DNA from: Symbiodinium kawagutii
Lineage: Eukaryota; Sar; Dinophyceae; Suessiales; Symbiodiniaceae
DNA length: 64,000 bases
Assembly (NCBI GenBank): GCA_009767595.1
Contig: VSDK01021916.1
Location: 654,257-718,256 of the forward strand
Direction: 5' to 3'
Each line of letters starts with the position of its first letter. The first letter of the stretch is position 1. Under the pieces are notes generated by a model that worked only from the letters and a program-made list of their open reading frames with translations, was not told where the DNA came from and did not search any database. Positions 59,801 to 64,000 of the stretch are shown piece after piece. Both the position numbers and the translations under genes were made by a program.

Positions 59801-61950
59801 GTGTTGAATTCTGTTGTCAGCATTTAATGTTTATATACCTATTGAGTGTAGAGAAGTATGGTACAATATGGTAGAGTACGGTATAATTAGTCATCATGAG
59901 GTTGCTATTTTGTGGGTTGTGGCAATGGCAGTGGTGCTATGCTTGTTCTTAGTTTTCCTGTTGATTCACTTCGCTGATGTCCTTGTGATAGTGGTGGTGT
60001 GGTGGAAACATGTGTGTTGTAATATGTTGCAAGTGAATACGTTCGGCTTCGGTGCAATTGGTTGAGCGGCATTGAGAAATGTTTATCCTTTTTTCATAAT
60101 TAATGATCATTTGCCGCCAATTGAAGGATTCGGCATTACTTCATCATGTACGTATCCATTTCCACTGCATTGAGGATAATACCATCGTTACCTCACAGGT
60201 GTTCCCTTGGTTTCCCGTAGTTCAAACATTCCCTGGGCCCCTACCATTCCCTATACATACTCTATAGACAAGACCGGAATTCACCACCATTGTACAGTTT
60301 ACATAATACTATTCCCTATTACCTATACTATACTCTACATATACTCGTTATATCCAGTATTATGCATCCGTGGTTCCCTATTCCCTACATATGGATGTTT
60401 CTCAAAATAGGGTTACCCCGAAATCATCTTATATTTATGTTTGTATTAATAAACCAACCATTTTGGGGATTTCGGACTATGAGAAACCTCCAAAGGAGTG
60501 ATTCACCACCATAAACGGTGATTGATCATCATGATTAACATTGACCAACCATCATTAGACCATGGGAATTATAAACCACTATAGTTAAGATATTCATCAC
60601 ATATTTATGTACACATCCATGATTCCCCACTATTTCCTAAAACTGATTCACCATGGTTCATCATCATTTAACTTTCATTAGCCATCTAGTTTAATTAACT
60701 CTAATCTTTTGAACTATGATAATCCTTTACTATAAACTATTATACACTGGCATTCTAGTTTAATCATCATATAGGTGGTTATCATCAACCATGAGTGTCT
60801 TGGTGATTCTCCACTAATCCCCCAATCATGAACCATCCTCCCCCACGGTTCAGCCCTTCACCATCTCCCCATGTCACCACCCGTGGGTCACCAGGTCACC
60901 AGCGACGTGCTGAAGCGCCTCACCGCGCTGGCGGCCCACGGCACCGCAGTGCTGCTGGCGCTGCGACGCGACGCCGGCGACGGTTCGGCGCAGCACCGCG
61001 TGCTGCGGCTGCAGCAGGGACGGCTGGTGACCAACGAGGTGCGGTGGCGGAGAAGCAGCAGTTAATCTACTAGGAACCAAGAGCTGGAGGTAGTTTAGAG
61101 GTAGTTTGGAGGTGGTTTAGAGGTGGTTTTGAGGTGGATTAGAGGTGGATTGTGGGTGGATTGTGGGTGGGTTTATATGGGTTGATAATGGTTGATAAGT
61201 GGATTGTGGGTGGGTTTTCAGGAGCTAGTTAACCTTCAACTGCTTTTGTAAAAGTTGGTACTCATCTCGTGGTTAAACCGAGATGCTATTTGTAACTTAT
61301 ATTCTATCTCATTTTTGCCTAGTTGTGACCTACTAGGAACCATATTGAGCCAACCAAAATCGTTGAGTGGCCATCACTAATAGTTTTTTCCCTTGTTGTT
61401 GATAGCTAGTTGACCCACTAGTTGAAGCTAGTTCATCCTATTAGCCCGAAATCTGCCATTTTTTGTGGCTCATCACCCCCATGCAGAATAGCTCAATCTA
61501 GGATAACCCAAAACCACTATGGTAAGTAGACATGTTTGACGAATAAGTCATGCTTACAGTTGATGGAGTTGATGGATGATAGTTGACACAGATGGTGATA
61601 GGATTTCTGGTTGAAGATTGTTGCAAAGAAACAATTGTGAAAAGTCTTGTCATTGATGATGCAAATATCAAGTCTTGTGTTGATGGTTATTTGACAAGAT
61701 TATTGGATATTGGAGGGTTTGATACAAGGTAAACCCTCCAGTTTGATGGTAATAGGTAGGAAACTTGATGGTAATAGGTATAAAACCTATTGTTGTGGAC
61801 CATCAGTTGTAGGTTTGGACCTACCTAGTAAGGAATAACCCGGCTGATGGTAGGTCCACAACTCCCAGCCTCCAACTGCTGGCACCACCCCTGGCAGGTG
61901 CCGGATGCGGCTGAGCCGCCGGAAGTGGCCAGGAGCCGCCCCCGGGGGGG
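44757..61950 (+). CDS. ABC transporter, ABCC/MRP-like, multi-exon gene (partial model)
   Basis: ABC exporters use ATP to move substrates across a membrane; the ABCC layout is TMD1-NBD1-TMD2-NBD2. In this span I assign, in order, TMD exons (45904, 47397, 47547), a coupling-helix/AWE-like region (49822 plus 51001), further helices (52049, 53986, 54795), the NBD entry (55878), Walker A (57303), an AYV exon (58152), the NBD end (60895) and a post-NBD linker (61898). Phases agree for 49822 to 51001 to 52049, 53986 to 54795, 55878 to 57303 to 58152, and 60895 to 61898. Walker B and a convincing signature motif were not found. Because the linker follows the NBD, the window probably holds TMD1-NBD1 and the gene continues to the right. 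N-terminal exons may extend left to 37 kb. Confidence 0.68.
45196..45296. repeat. T1 inverted-repeat element with short direct flanks
   Basis: GTGGTTTCTCAAAATATGGG ... TACCCCTATTTTGAGAAAGC ACC, flanked by ATATAG on both sides, which may be a target duplication. Confidence 0.82.
45904..46113 (+). CDS. ABC transporter exon, TMD helix
   Basis: The acceptor AAAGCAGCAG and donor GTGACT bound 69 codons. The hydrophobic VLGLLFVIPLLYRYL is followed by MFDGLQVARVSNELTSMLYQ, which matches the ABCC pattern G-x-x-x-R-x-x-L-x-x-x-(I/L)Y in the first TMD, then a polar loop ending TTQFLT. It ends with one base of a codon. Phase-compatible continuations exist at 46460. Confidence 0.6.
46460..46530 (+). CDS. 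Possible exon after 45904-46113
   Basis: The acceptor TGCTTGGGCTCAG; in the phase required it reads RPCVCPLEPATMGTRLMKSL to the donor GTTGGC. Another frame (EGLASAHWSQLPWAQ) is open. Confidence 0.28.
46701..46823 (-). repeat. T2 element, reverse orientation
   Basis: GGCTGTGGGTCAAAACCCCG ... GGTTAACTGCTTGACCCAGC, with flanking CATCC on both sides. Confidence 0.78.
46908..46977 (+). CDS. Possible exon (LRHCSRVALVASVLGAAD...)
   Basis: The acceptor CTTGGTCAGCAG and donor GTGCCG bound 23 codons: LRHCSRVALVASVLGAADRC then PVH. It is hydrophobic in part and could be a TMD exon of the ABC gene. Confidence 0.38.
47160..47254 (+). repeat. T3 element with GT...AG ends
   Basis: GTTGGTGGTTTCAAACATTT ... 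GTGGTTGAAACCACCAACCAG. A left-end fragment (GTTGGTGGTTTTAAACC) lies just before, at 47069. Confidence 0.85.
47318..47333 (+). repeat. (AC)n microsatellite
   Basis: ACACACACACACACAC. Confidence 0.8.
47397..47479 (+). CDS. Probable ABC transporter exon
   Basis: The acceptor GGATTCGCAAG and donor GTACGT bound 27 codons: MLSWYLDEQRGCSSAFSFGP then VAILKCD. The trailing base A fits the next exon at 47529 or 47547. The family match is inferred from position only. Confidence 0.43.
47547..47657 (+). CDS. ABC transporter exon, two-helix TMD segment
   Basis: The acceptor GCAACGCAG (or an AG ending at 47528) opens a frame reading GQACILLLLLVLHLRFVGLL, GFLLLFPGAMLIRW and CS. It resembles the ABCC helix 3-4 pattern in which a LeuTyr helix is followed by G-x-x-x-L-x-G-(5)-LLL-x-P. 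It ends at GTTGCA, or at GTGCCA (47631). A different frame here gives a longer non-hydrophobic ORF, which I reject. Confidence 0.55.
47760..48754. other. No exon assigned
   Basis: Probably an intron of the ABC gene. A GC-rich minus-strand frame (48357-48638) with proline- and serine-rich content is present and not interpreted. Confidence 0.35.
48755..48873 (+). repeat. T2 element, first of a head-to-tail pair
   Basis: GGCCATGGGTCAAGCAGTTAA ... GGATTTTGACCCACTGCC. Confidence 0.8.
48878..48992 (+). repeat. T2 element, second of the pair
   Basis: ATGGCTATGGGTCAATATTAA ... GGGTTTTGACCCACAGCC. The copies differ enough (AAGCAG versus TATT near the left end) to be independent insertions rather than a recent duplication. 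Confidence 0.83.
49536..49645. repeat. T1 inverted-repeat element
   Basis: TGGCGGTTTCTCAAAATAGG ... TACCCTAATTTTGAGAAACC A. Confidence 0.78.
49822..49894 (+). CDS. ABC transporter exon, coupling-helix region
   Basis: The acceptor GCGCATCGACCCAG and donor GTGGGA bound 24 codons: QSERQKVLRLRDADTGAEAI then KDAW. This matches the ABCC intracellular-loop pattern R-x-x-x-L-x-x-x-D-x-R-x-x-x-x-E-x-x-x-x-I-K-x-x-A-W. It ends in phase 0 so that the next exon supplies the E of the AWE-like motif. Other frames are open across the GC-rich island, but this one carries the family pattern. Confidence 0.6.
50068..50162 (+). repeat. T5 repeat, fullest copy
   Basis: GGTTCGGAGGGAGCGATTTG, AGGGGTATCCCTGTAGCCCC, TTGAACGGGGGAGCTAAGGA and GGAGTGCCCTAACCAA. 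Inside, GCCCCTTGAACGGGGG AGC is a partial palindrome. Confidence 0.7.
50170..51000. other. Intron, no exon assigned
   Basis: Lies between ABC exons 49822 and 51001. No clear repeat or exon is seen. Confidence 0.4.
51001..51051 (+). CDS. ABC transporter exon completing an AWE-like motif
   Basis: An AG at 50999-51000 is followed in phase 0 by ERILSARRRRRVDGSSQ and the donor GTGGAT. Joined to 49822-49894 it gives IKDAW-E and a basic helix, as in ABCC proteins (IK-x-x-AWE followed by RR-x-E-rich sequence). Confidence 0.52.
51060..51590. repeat. Degenerate GATGGTTAATGATGG / ATAACTGGTTAAGTGATGG repeats
   Basis: GTAAATGCTGGTGTATAACT occurs twice. GGTTGATATGTATGGTTGAT and similar words recur up to 51555. 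Confidence 0.65.
52049..52159 (+). CDS. Probable ABC transporter exon
   Basis: The acceptor GTGCGCACGGCAG and donor GTGATG bound 37 codons in phase 0 with 51001: WAARHGELVANQWYSVMMAL, LAGTLHAMESWPSQRLA. The middle is hydrophobic. A different frame gives a longer ORF running into a tandem repeat. Confidence 0.45.
52183..52285 (+). repeat. 48-nt tandem duplication
   Basis: GAATTGATGCAAATGTGTTG ... GGAAACTAGATCTA, two near-identical units, then a short echo (TTGATGCAAACTA). Confidence 0.88.
53086..53172 (+). CDS. Probable exon with GTAAGA donor
   Basis: The acceptor AGTTGTTTTTCAG opens MCLAASVGNGERWVFRRQNM then CYEFTSK to the strong donor GTAAGA. An upstream start at another AG would add FVKELLSGPADCRKLFFS. 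Whether it belongs to the ABC gene is unclear. Confidence 0.42.
53227..53257. repeat. Perfect hairpin: 14-nt arms, 3-nt loop
   Basis: GCCGTGGTTTGCCC, TCT, GGGCAAACCACGGC. Confidence 0.92.
53317..53395 (+). repeat. Interstitial telomere-like TTTAGGG tract
   Basis: TTTAGGGTTTTAGGGTTTAG and variants for about 80 nt, with some TTAGGC units. TTTAGGG is the plant-type telomere repeat also used by dinoflagellates. Inverted copies of TGGTTTGCCC lie on both sides (53231-53240 and, as GGGCAAACCATGG, at 53478). Confidence 0.85.
53986..54072 (+). CDS. ABC transporter exon, TMD helix
   Basis: The acceptor CATTTTCAAAAG and donor GTCTTC bound 28 codons: RDARLQMVTSLQACALATST, MFFSLAWK. It ends with one base and joins in phase to 54795. 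The helix-like segment would be the one before the last TMD helix. Another frame (ORF over 53906-54175) is open. Confidence 0.48.
54795..54952 (+). CDS. ABC transporter exon, last TMD helix and link to NBD
   Basis: The acceptor GGGCCCCCCAAG and donor GTGATG bound 52 codons: SPGDGRARPARSLVVGGGAL, IFAGLRRAWTLPGALRRLET, GIAERRCSWEEW. It fits the ABCC pattern F-x-x-LR-x-x-x-x-LP-x-x-L-x-x-(L)-x-x-x-x-x-x-(K)R just before the NBD. High GC. Confidence 0.58.
55791..55868 (-). repeat. T2 element, internally deleted, reverse
   Basis: GGCAGTGGGTCAAGTATTGT ... TTAATATTGACCCATAGCC; about 40 nt shorter than full T2. It ends 10 nt before the exon at 55878. Confidence 0.75.
55878..56063 (+). CDS. ABC transporter exon, entry to NBD
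   Basis: The acceptor CCATGTGTCACCAG and donor GTTTAC bound 61 codons. Pieces: VTFQDLQADPRARITGAQDC, MPRDVVRHPITSTAPT and ARISGSFSFEEGGR. The last piece is the A-x-x-x-x-G-x-F-x-(W/F) strand that starts ABCC NBDs. The last base G joins in phase to GG at 57303. Confidence 0.58.
56179..56295 (+). repeat. T2 element
   Basis: ATGGCTATGAGTCAAGCAGTT ... AAGGGTTTTGACCCACTGGC. 56100-56178 just before it carries a second partial copy. Confidence 0.78.
56328..56430. repeat. T1 element
   Basis: GTCGGTGGTTTCTTGAAATG ... TACCCCTTTTTTGAGAGACA CCC. Confidence 0.7.
56640..57090 (+). repeat. Degenerate AACCATCATT repeats
   Basis: AAACCATCATTAAACCATCA, CATTGACATTCATTGA and similar words throughout; same word family as the 36-kb satellite. 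Confidence 0.7.
57303..57433 (+). CDS. ABC transporter exon with Walker A
   Basis: The acceptor CCGGCTCCACAG opens PLVLHDLDLSLSVGEVVVLL, then the Walker A motif GDAGSGKS (G-x-x-G-x-G-K-S), then ALLMALMGAAWRPAL. Preceding LHDLDLSLSVGE matches the ABC strand before the P-loop. The donor GTTGGG at 57434 is followed by a GGTTG repeat. Phase agrees with the exons on either side. The minus-strand ORF across it is a shadow. Confidence 0.86.
57436..57541 (+). repeat. GGTTG-type tandem repeat at the start of the intron
   Basis: GGTTGGTTGGTTGGTTGGTT then GGGTTGGGTTGGGTTGG. Confidence 0.9.
57611..57668 (+). CDS. Possible exon (GGYLDVQLGLGYDRNIPL)
   Basis: The acceptor GGTCTGTGCAG and donor GTGGGT bound GGYLDVQLGLGYDRNIPL. 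It reads well, but it is not clearly part of the NBD and is out of phase with 57433. It may be an alternative exon or spurious. Confidence 0.33.
58152..58241 (+). CDS. Probable ABC transporter exon, region after Walker A
   Basis: The acceptor CCACCACCAAG opens 30 codons in phase 0: ELFPCGLAYVSSTSKRWEDG, CDPGCEVIFW. GLAYV matches the G-x-(V/I)AYV strand before the Q-loop in ABCC NBDs, but the expected Q is S here. The exon ends exactly where a T3 element begins. Confidence 0.48.
58242..58335 (+). repeat. T3 element beginning at a predicted donor
   Basis: GTGGTGGCTTCAAGCATTGT ... GGGTTGAAACCACCAACCAG. It starts GT and ends AG. 58346-58401 is another GTTGGTGC...CCAACCAG unit in the same style. 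Confidence 0.78.
58852..58893 (+). repeat. 20-nt tandem duplication
   Basis: TATATGACAAGCAACTATAG occurs twice. Confidence 0.9.
59016..59167 (+). CDS. Probable exon, unknown protein segment
   Basis: The acceptor GGTTTCCCTAG and donor GTGATT bound 50 codons: NNGCPCMMEGTGTDFRKSGV, VVRIRLPAGASSEAVQMLCW, TGMHGSIVDA. Strongly coding in look. It lies between NBD exons, yet I cannot align it to an ABC NBD; it may be an insert in the NBD. Confidence 0.45.
59462..59561. repeat. T1 element
   Basis: AGTTTCTCAAAATAGGGGAC ... TCCCCAAATTGGCTTGGGAA ACC. Confidence 0.72.
59643..59729 (+). CDS. Possible exon (GRCGEDSRIYDNPDVPPELL...)
   Basis: The acceptor GGTGGTTTTCAG and donor GTGGGA bound GRCGEDSRIYDNPDVPPELL then LWDYHGE. 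In another frame the first codons read GSLRGGQQ, close to an ABC signature, but that frame stops at once. Neither reading is secure. Confidence 0.35.
60392..60491. repeat. T1 element
   Basis: ATGTTTCTCAAAATAGGGTT ... GATTTCGGACTATGAGAAAC CTCC. Confidence 0.72.
60895..61038 (+). CDS. ABC transporter exon, C-terminal end of NBD
   Basis: The acceptor CCCGTGGGTCACCAG and donor GTGCGG bound exactly 48 codons: VTSDVLKRLTALAAHGTAVL, LALRRDAGDGSAQHR, VLRLQQGRLVTNE. It matches the end of an ABC NBD: a helix, the G-T-x-V-L strand, then VL-x-L-x-x-GR(L/I)V. The usual H-loop His after the strand is replaced by R-R. Very high GC. Phase 0 at both ends. Confidence 0.8.
61081..61215 (+). repeat. GAGGTGGTTTA tandem repeat
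   Basis: GAGGTAGTTTGGAGGTGGTT and GGATTGTGGGTGGATTGTGG runs. Confidence 0.8.
61790..61864. repeat. Short inverted-repeat element
   Basis: GTTGTGGACCATCAG at the left and CTGATGGTAGGTCCACAAC at the right pair with each other. An inner palindrome TAGGTTTGGACCTACCTA is present. Only one copy is seen. Confidence 0.55.
61898..61950 (+). CDS. Probable ABC gene exon after the NBD
   Basis: The acceptor CACCACCCCTGGCAG opens in phase 0 (as 61038 requires) VPDAAEPPEVARSRPRG, then the donor GTGCTT. The acidic and proline-rich content suits the linker after an NBD. A T4 element follows within 20 nt. Confidence 0.45.
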
Positions 61951-61965
61951 GTGCTTGTGATACAG

Positions 61966-62104
61966 ATAATGTGCCAAGCCGTAGGGTAACCACTGGGCCC
62001 CACCAAAGAATGACTATTTTACTAGGAAACCATTTGATTTTTGTTTCTTTGATTTTTTTTGAAGCCATTGGTCTTGGGGGATGCCATTATTTTGGCACAT
62101 ACCC
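61966..62104 (+). repeat. T4 inverted-repeat element, copy 2
   Basis: ATGTGCCAAGCCGTAGGGTA ... ATTTTGGCACATACCCA; shares GGGTAACCACTGGGCCCCACC with 15331-15443. Confidence 0.72.
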
Positions 62105-62261
62105 ATTGGTTACAGAAGTCAAATGGTACCAGCACTGGGTATCACCTTTCATCACCTCTTGATCCGTTGCCTTGGCCCTATGACAGGCTGCAGCCGTATC
62201 CCCTTTTGCCTTGAAGGCATTGACGCTTGCGCGTCTTCGTTCCTTGCCTGTGCACGTAGCC

Positions 62262-64000
62262 ATGAGACATCGCACTGCACTAGCCCGAGGAAAAGTAGCT
62301 GCAGCTGGGAAGTATGTGGTGGCCGACACTGGGAGATGGACTGGGTGGGCCACTTTCAACTTGGTAGCGGAGCCAAGGCTCTGGTGGCTAGCTACCTTGT
62401 TGATTGTGGCACTCGTTGGAGGCGTTGGAGTCGGAGTTGGATGCTGGCTTGGAGGACAGAGTTTGTCTACGACCACGCTGGCCACGACGACTACTATCGA
62501 TGAACAGATCCGACGTGATGCTGACAACGGTGCCGTGAAGCGACGTTCTTTGCCCTCAGGTGAGTCATTCAACATTGGACCGGGTGTTGTGCTGACTATC
62601 CTTGACAATGCTGGAACTATGACAGATGCTTCACTACAATCAACAAGTGCAGACGCCACAGAACGATCTGACCTGGAGGCGGACGGAACTTCGTTTCGAT
62701 CTGACCTGGAGACAGACGGAACTTCGTTCCGATCTGACTTTGAGACGGATGGAACTTCGTTTCTGGAACAATGGGCCTTGGTGTCAACGGAGTCCACGAC
62801 AGGTGCTTTGGATGATCTGCTGACTGATGAGGAACGTGAGGAGTCGTTCAACAAGTTGTTGGCGACTCAGCTGGAACAGCCTTCGACGCATGTTGAGTAC
62901 CATGCTGACAACGTTGACAGCGATGGGAAGGAACGTGTTGACAGTGGGTTGTTTGATGCAGTGGCCTCATCTTTTCAGTACCTTGCTGGCTATTACAACA
63001 ACAACAATGAGCGGACTTTGCAACCGGATTCGCGCGATGGGATTCAGACGGGTTTGGATTCAGGCGTGTTGATGTTGGCTGGATCGGGTTTTGAATCAGA
63101 TGTGACGCATTCGCATGCTCAGTACCCTGCTGGCCATAATCACAACCATGATGCCTCTTCAAAGCCCTTTGATAATCCTGATAATTCGCACGACCATGAC
63201 AATGCTGGCAATCACTACAACAACAATGACAACAGACATAACGTGGGTGTGCTGTTTCGCACATTGAGTCGTTTTTCACTGCATGCTGGAAAGACGTACA
63301 ATGCATTCATTGGTGCCTTGGTTCCAAGCCGTGATGTGCTTAATGGTAACCATTGGAATGCTGACTTTCCTCACAACCATGCTGGCAATGACAACAATGA
63401 TGACAAAGCAATGGATGATCACGGAACTGGTTCACAAACAGTGCCTGGTTCTACGGTGCTGCAGTTGGCAGACCCTCGTCAACTGTCCTCGCTGACTGAA
63501 AGGAAGACTCGTGGTCTGCGAGTTTTCAGTTGGAGCACCAAGCACAAATTGTCCATTGTGTTGATTCTGCTGGGAACCATTTCTGTGTGCACCTTCGTTG
63601 GTGCCATGTATCCAGGACCTCGACAACGTGGTCATGGCGGTGGAGGTATGGGACCAACAGGATACCATGATATCGGAGCTGCTACTCTGAAAACGCCACC
63701 TGCTTGGTCGCATGAGCAGTCGCATCTGTATTCGTTGAGAGCATGGATATCAGATGTGATTCTCTGGTCGGCGGCAACAGATCTTGAAGTGGAGCGACAG
63801 GCAGCTGCTGTTGCCCTCCAGATAACTGGAACTGCAAGAGATCTCATCAGGGAGATCCCCGCAGGACACCTTCGAGATGGCGTGATGGAGCAAGGTGGCC
63901 ATGTGACTGGTTTGATGCTGTTGTGTCGTACCCTGGCTGCTCACTATGCACCTTTGGAGTCGGAGATTCAGACCCGTGCCATGTCTGAGTTGATGAGCGT
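62262..64000 (+). CDS. Ty1/copia-like retroelement gag protein, N-terminal 579 codons, runs off the window
   Basis: The frame is open from 62184 to the window edge; the first ATG reads MRHRTALARGKVAAAGKYVV. In order: a basic start; a membrane-like segment LWWLATLLIVALVGGVGVGV (residues about 41-60); a threonine-rich stretch; three 11-residue repeats SDLEADGTSFR (about 139-171); a long Asn/His/Asp-rich region; a second hydrophobic segment LSIVLILLGTISVCTFVG (about 428-445); then a gag-like domain with PPAWSHEQ, YSLRAWISDVILWSAATD and QAAAVALQITGTARDLI. I know that last pattern from copia-type polyproteins in dinoflagellate genomes. Protease, integrase and reverse transcriptase would lie to the right. 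No 5' LTR is obvious. Gag packages the element RNA in virus-like particles. The ORF is intact so far. Confidence 0.82.
   Translation, partial: MRHRTALARGKVAAAGKYVVADTGRWTGWATFNLVAEPRLWWLATLLIVALVGGVGVGVGCWLGGQSLSTTTLATTTTIDEQIRRDADNGAVKRRSLPSGESFNIGPGVVLTILDNAGTMTDASLQSTSADATERSDLEADGTSFRSDLETDGTSFRSDFETDGTSFLEQWALVSTESTTGALDDLLTDEEREESFNKLLATQLEQPSTHVEYHADNVDSDGKERVDSGLFDAVASSFQYLAGYYNNNNERTLQPDSRDGIQTGLDSGVLMLAGSGFESDVTHSHAQYPAGHNHNHDASSKPFDNPDNSHDHDNAGNHYNNNDNRHNVGVLFRTLSRFSLHAGKTYNAFIGALVPSRDVLNGNHWNADFPHNHAGNDNNDDKAMDDHGTGSQTVPGSTVLQLADPRQLSSLTERKTRGLRVFSWSTKHKLSIVLILLGTISVCTFVGAMYPGPRQRGHGGGGMGPTGYHDIGAATLKTPPAWSHEQSHLYSLRAWISDVILWSAATDLEVERQAAAVALQITGTARDLIREIPAGHLRDGVMEQGGHVTGLMLLCRTLAAHYAPLESEIQTRAMSELMS

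Noticed and set aside
62087-62854. 255-codon minus-strand ORF
   Set aside because: Shadow of the plus-strand retroelement gag ORF, which has a recognisable domain and continues through the region.
1-64000. Tandem arrays considered as CRISPR
   Set aside because: The arrays are contiguous simple repeats without unique spacers, and the sequence is eukaryotic.
1-64000. tRNA, rRNA, spliced-leader or snRNA genes
   Set aside because: I saw no cloverleaf with conserved GTTCRA arms and no rRNA-like block. A scan with covariance models would be needed to be sure.

Overview
The window looks like draft nuclear sequence from a dinoflagellate, most likely a Symbiodiniaceae-type alga. Evidence: (i) a long plus-strand ORF at the right edge encodes a gag-like retroelement protein of a kind I know from dinoflagellate genomes; (ii) a short TTTAGGG-type telomere-like tract lies at 53.3 kb; (iii) all recognisable coding sequence is cut into small exons of about 40-210 nt on the plus strand, in long repeat-rich non-coding DNA; (iv) several families of ~100-nt inverted-repeat elements, some with GT and AG at their ends, behave like introners. 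There are no bacterial-style operons, no rRNA or tRNA that I could find, and no CRISPR. One assembly gap of 357 N lies in a satellite at 36 kb.

Layout. 0-14 kb: exon-like islands without family recognition, with an intron at 5.3-5.5 kb that is mostly one repeat element. 14-21 kb: more islands, including the end of a tubulin tyrosine ligase-like (TTLL) catalytic domain at 19.27-19.62 kb. 21-26.5 kb: mostly intron or intergenic, repeats and microsatellites. 26.5-36 kb: further plus-strand exons of unrecognised proteins (best at 26.6-26.9, 28.1, 29.0, 32.7 and 35.3 kb). 36-37.2 kb: AACCATC-type satellite with the gap. 37.2-41.6 kb: exons of a membrane protein or transporter N-terminal part, including a transmembrane exon split precisely by a repeat element with GT...AG ends. 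44.7-61.95 kb: a multi-exon ABC transporter gene, ABCC/MRP-like, with transmembrane-domain exons, a coupling-helix/AWE-like region, the Walker A exon at 57.3 kb and the NBD C-terminal exon at 60.9 kb; several consecutive exons agree in splice phase. 62.26-64.0 kb: 5' part of a Ty1/copia-like gag ORF that runs off the window.

The most interesting signal is the repeat system: at least six inverted-repeat families (called T1-T6 here), in more than 40 copies, interspersed with the exons. In at least four places a T2 or T3 copy occupies all or most of a predicted intron, and twice the predicted intron ends coincide with the element ends. I read T2 and T3 as introner-like (intron-creating) DNA elements. 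Exon calls made without a recognised domain rest only on splice signals and open frame; in GC-rich islands several frames on both strands are often open, so they are given low confidence.
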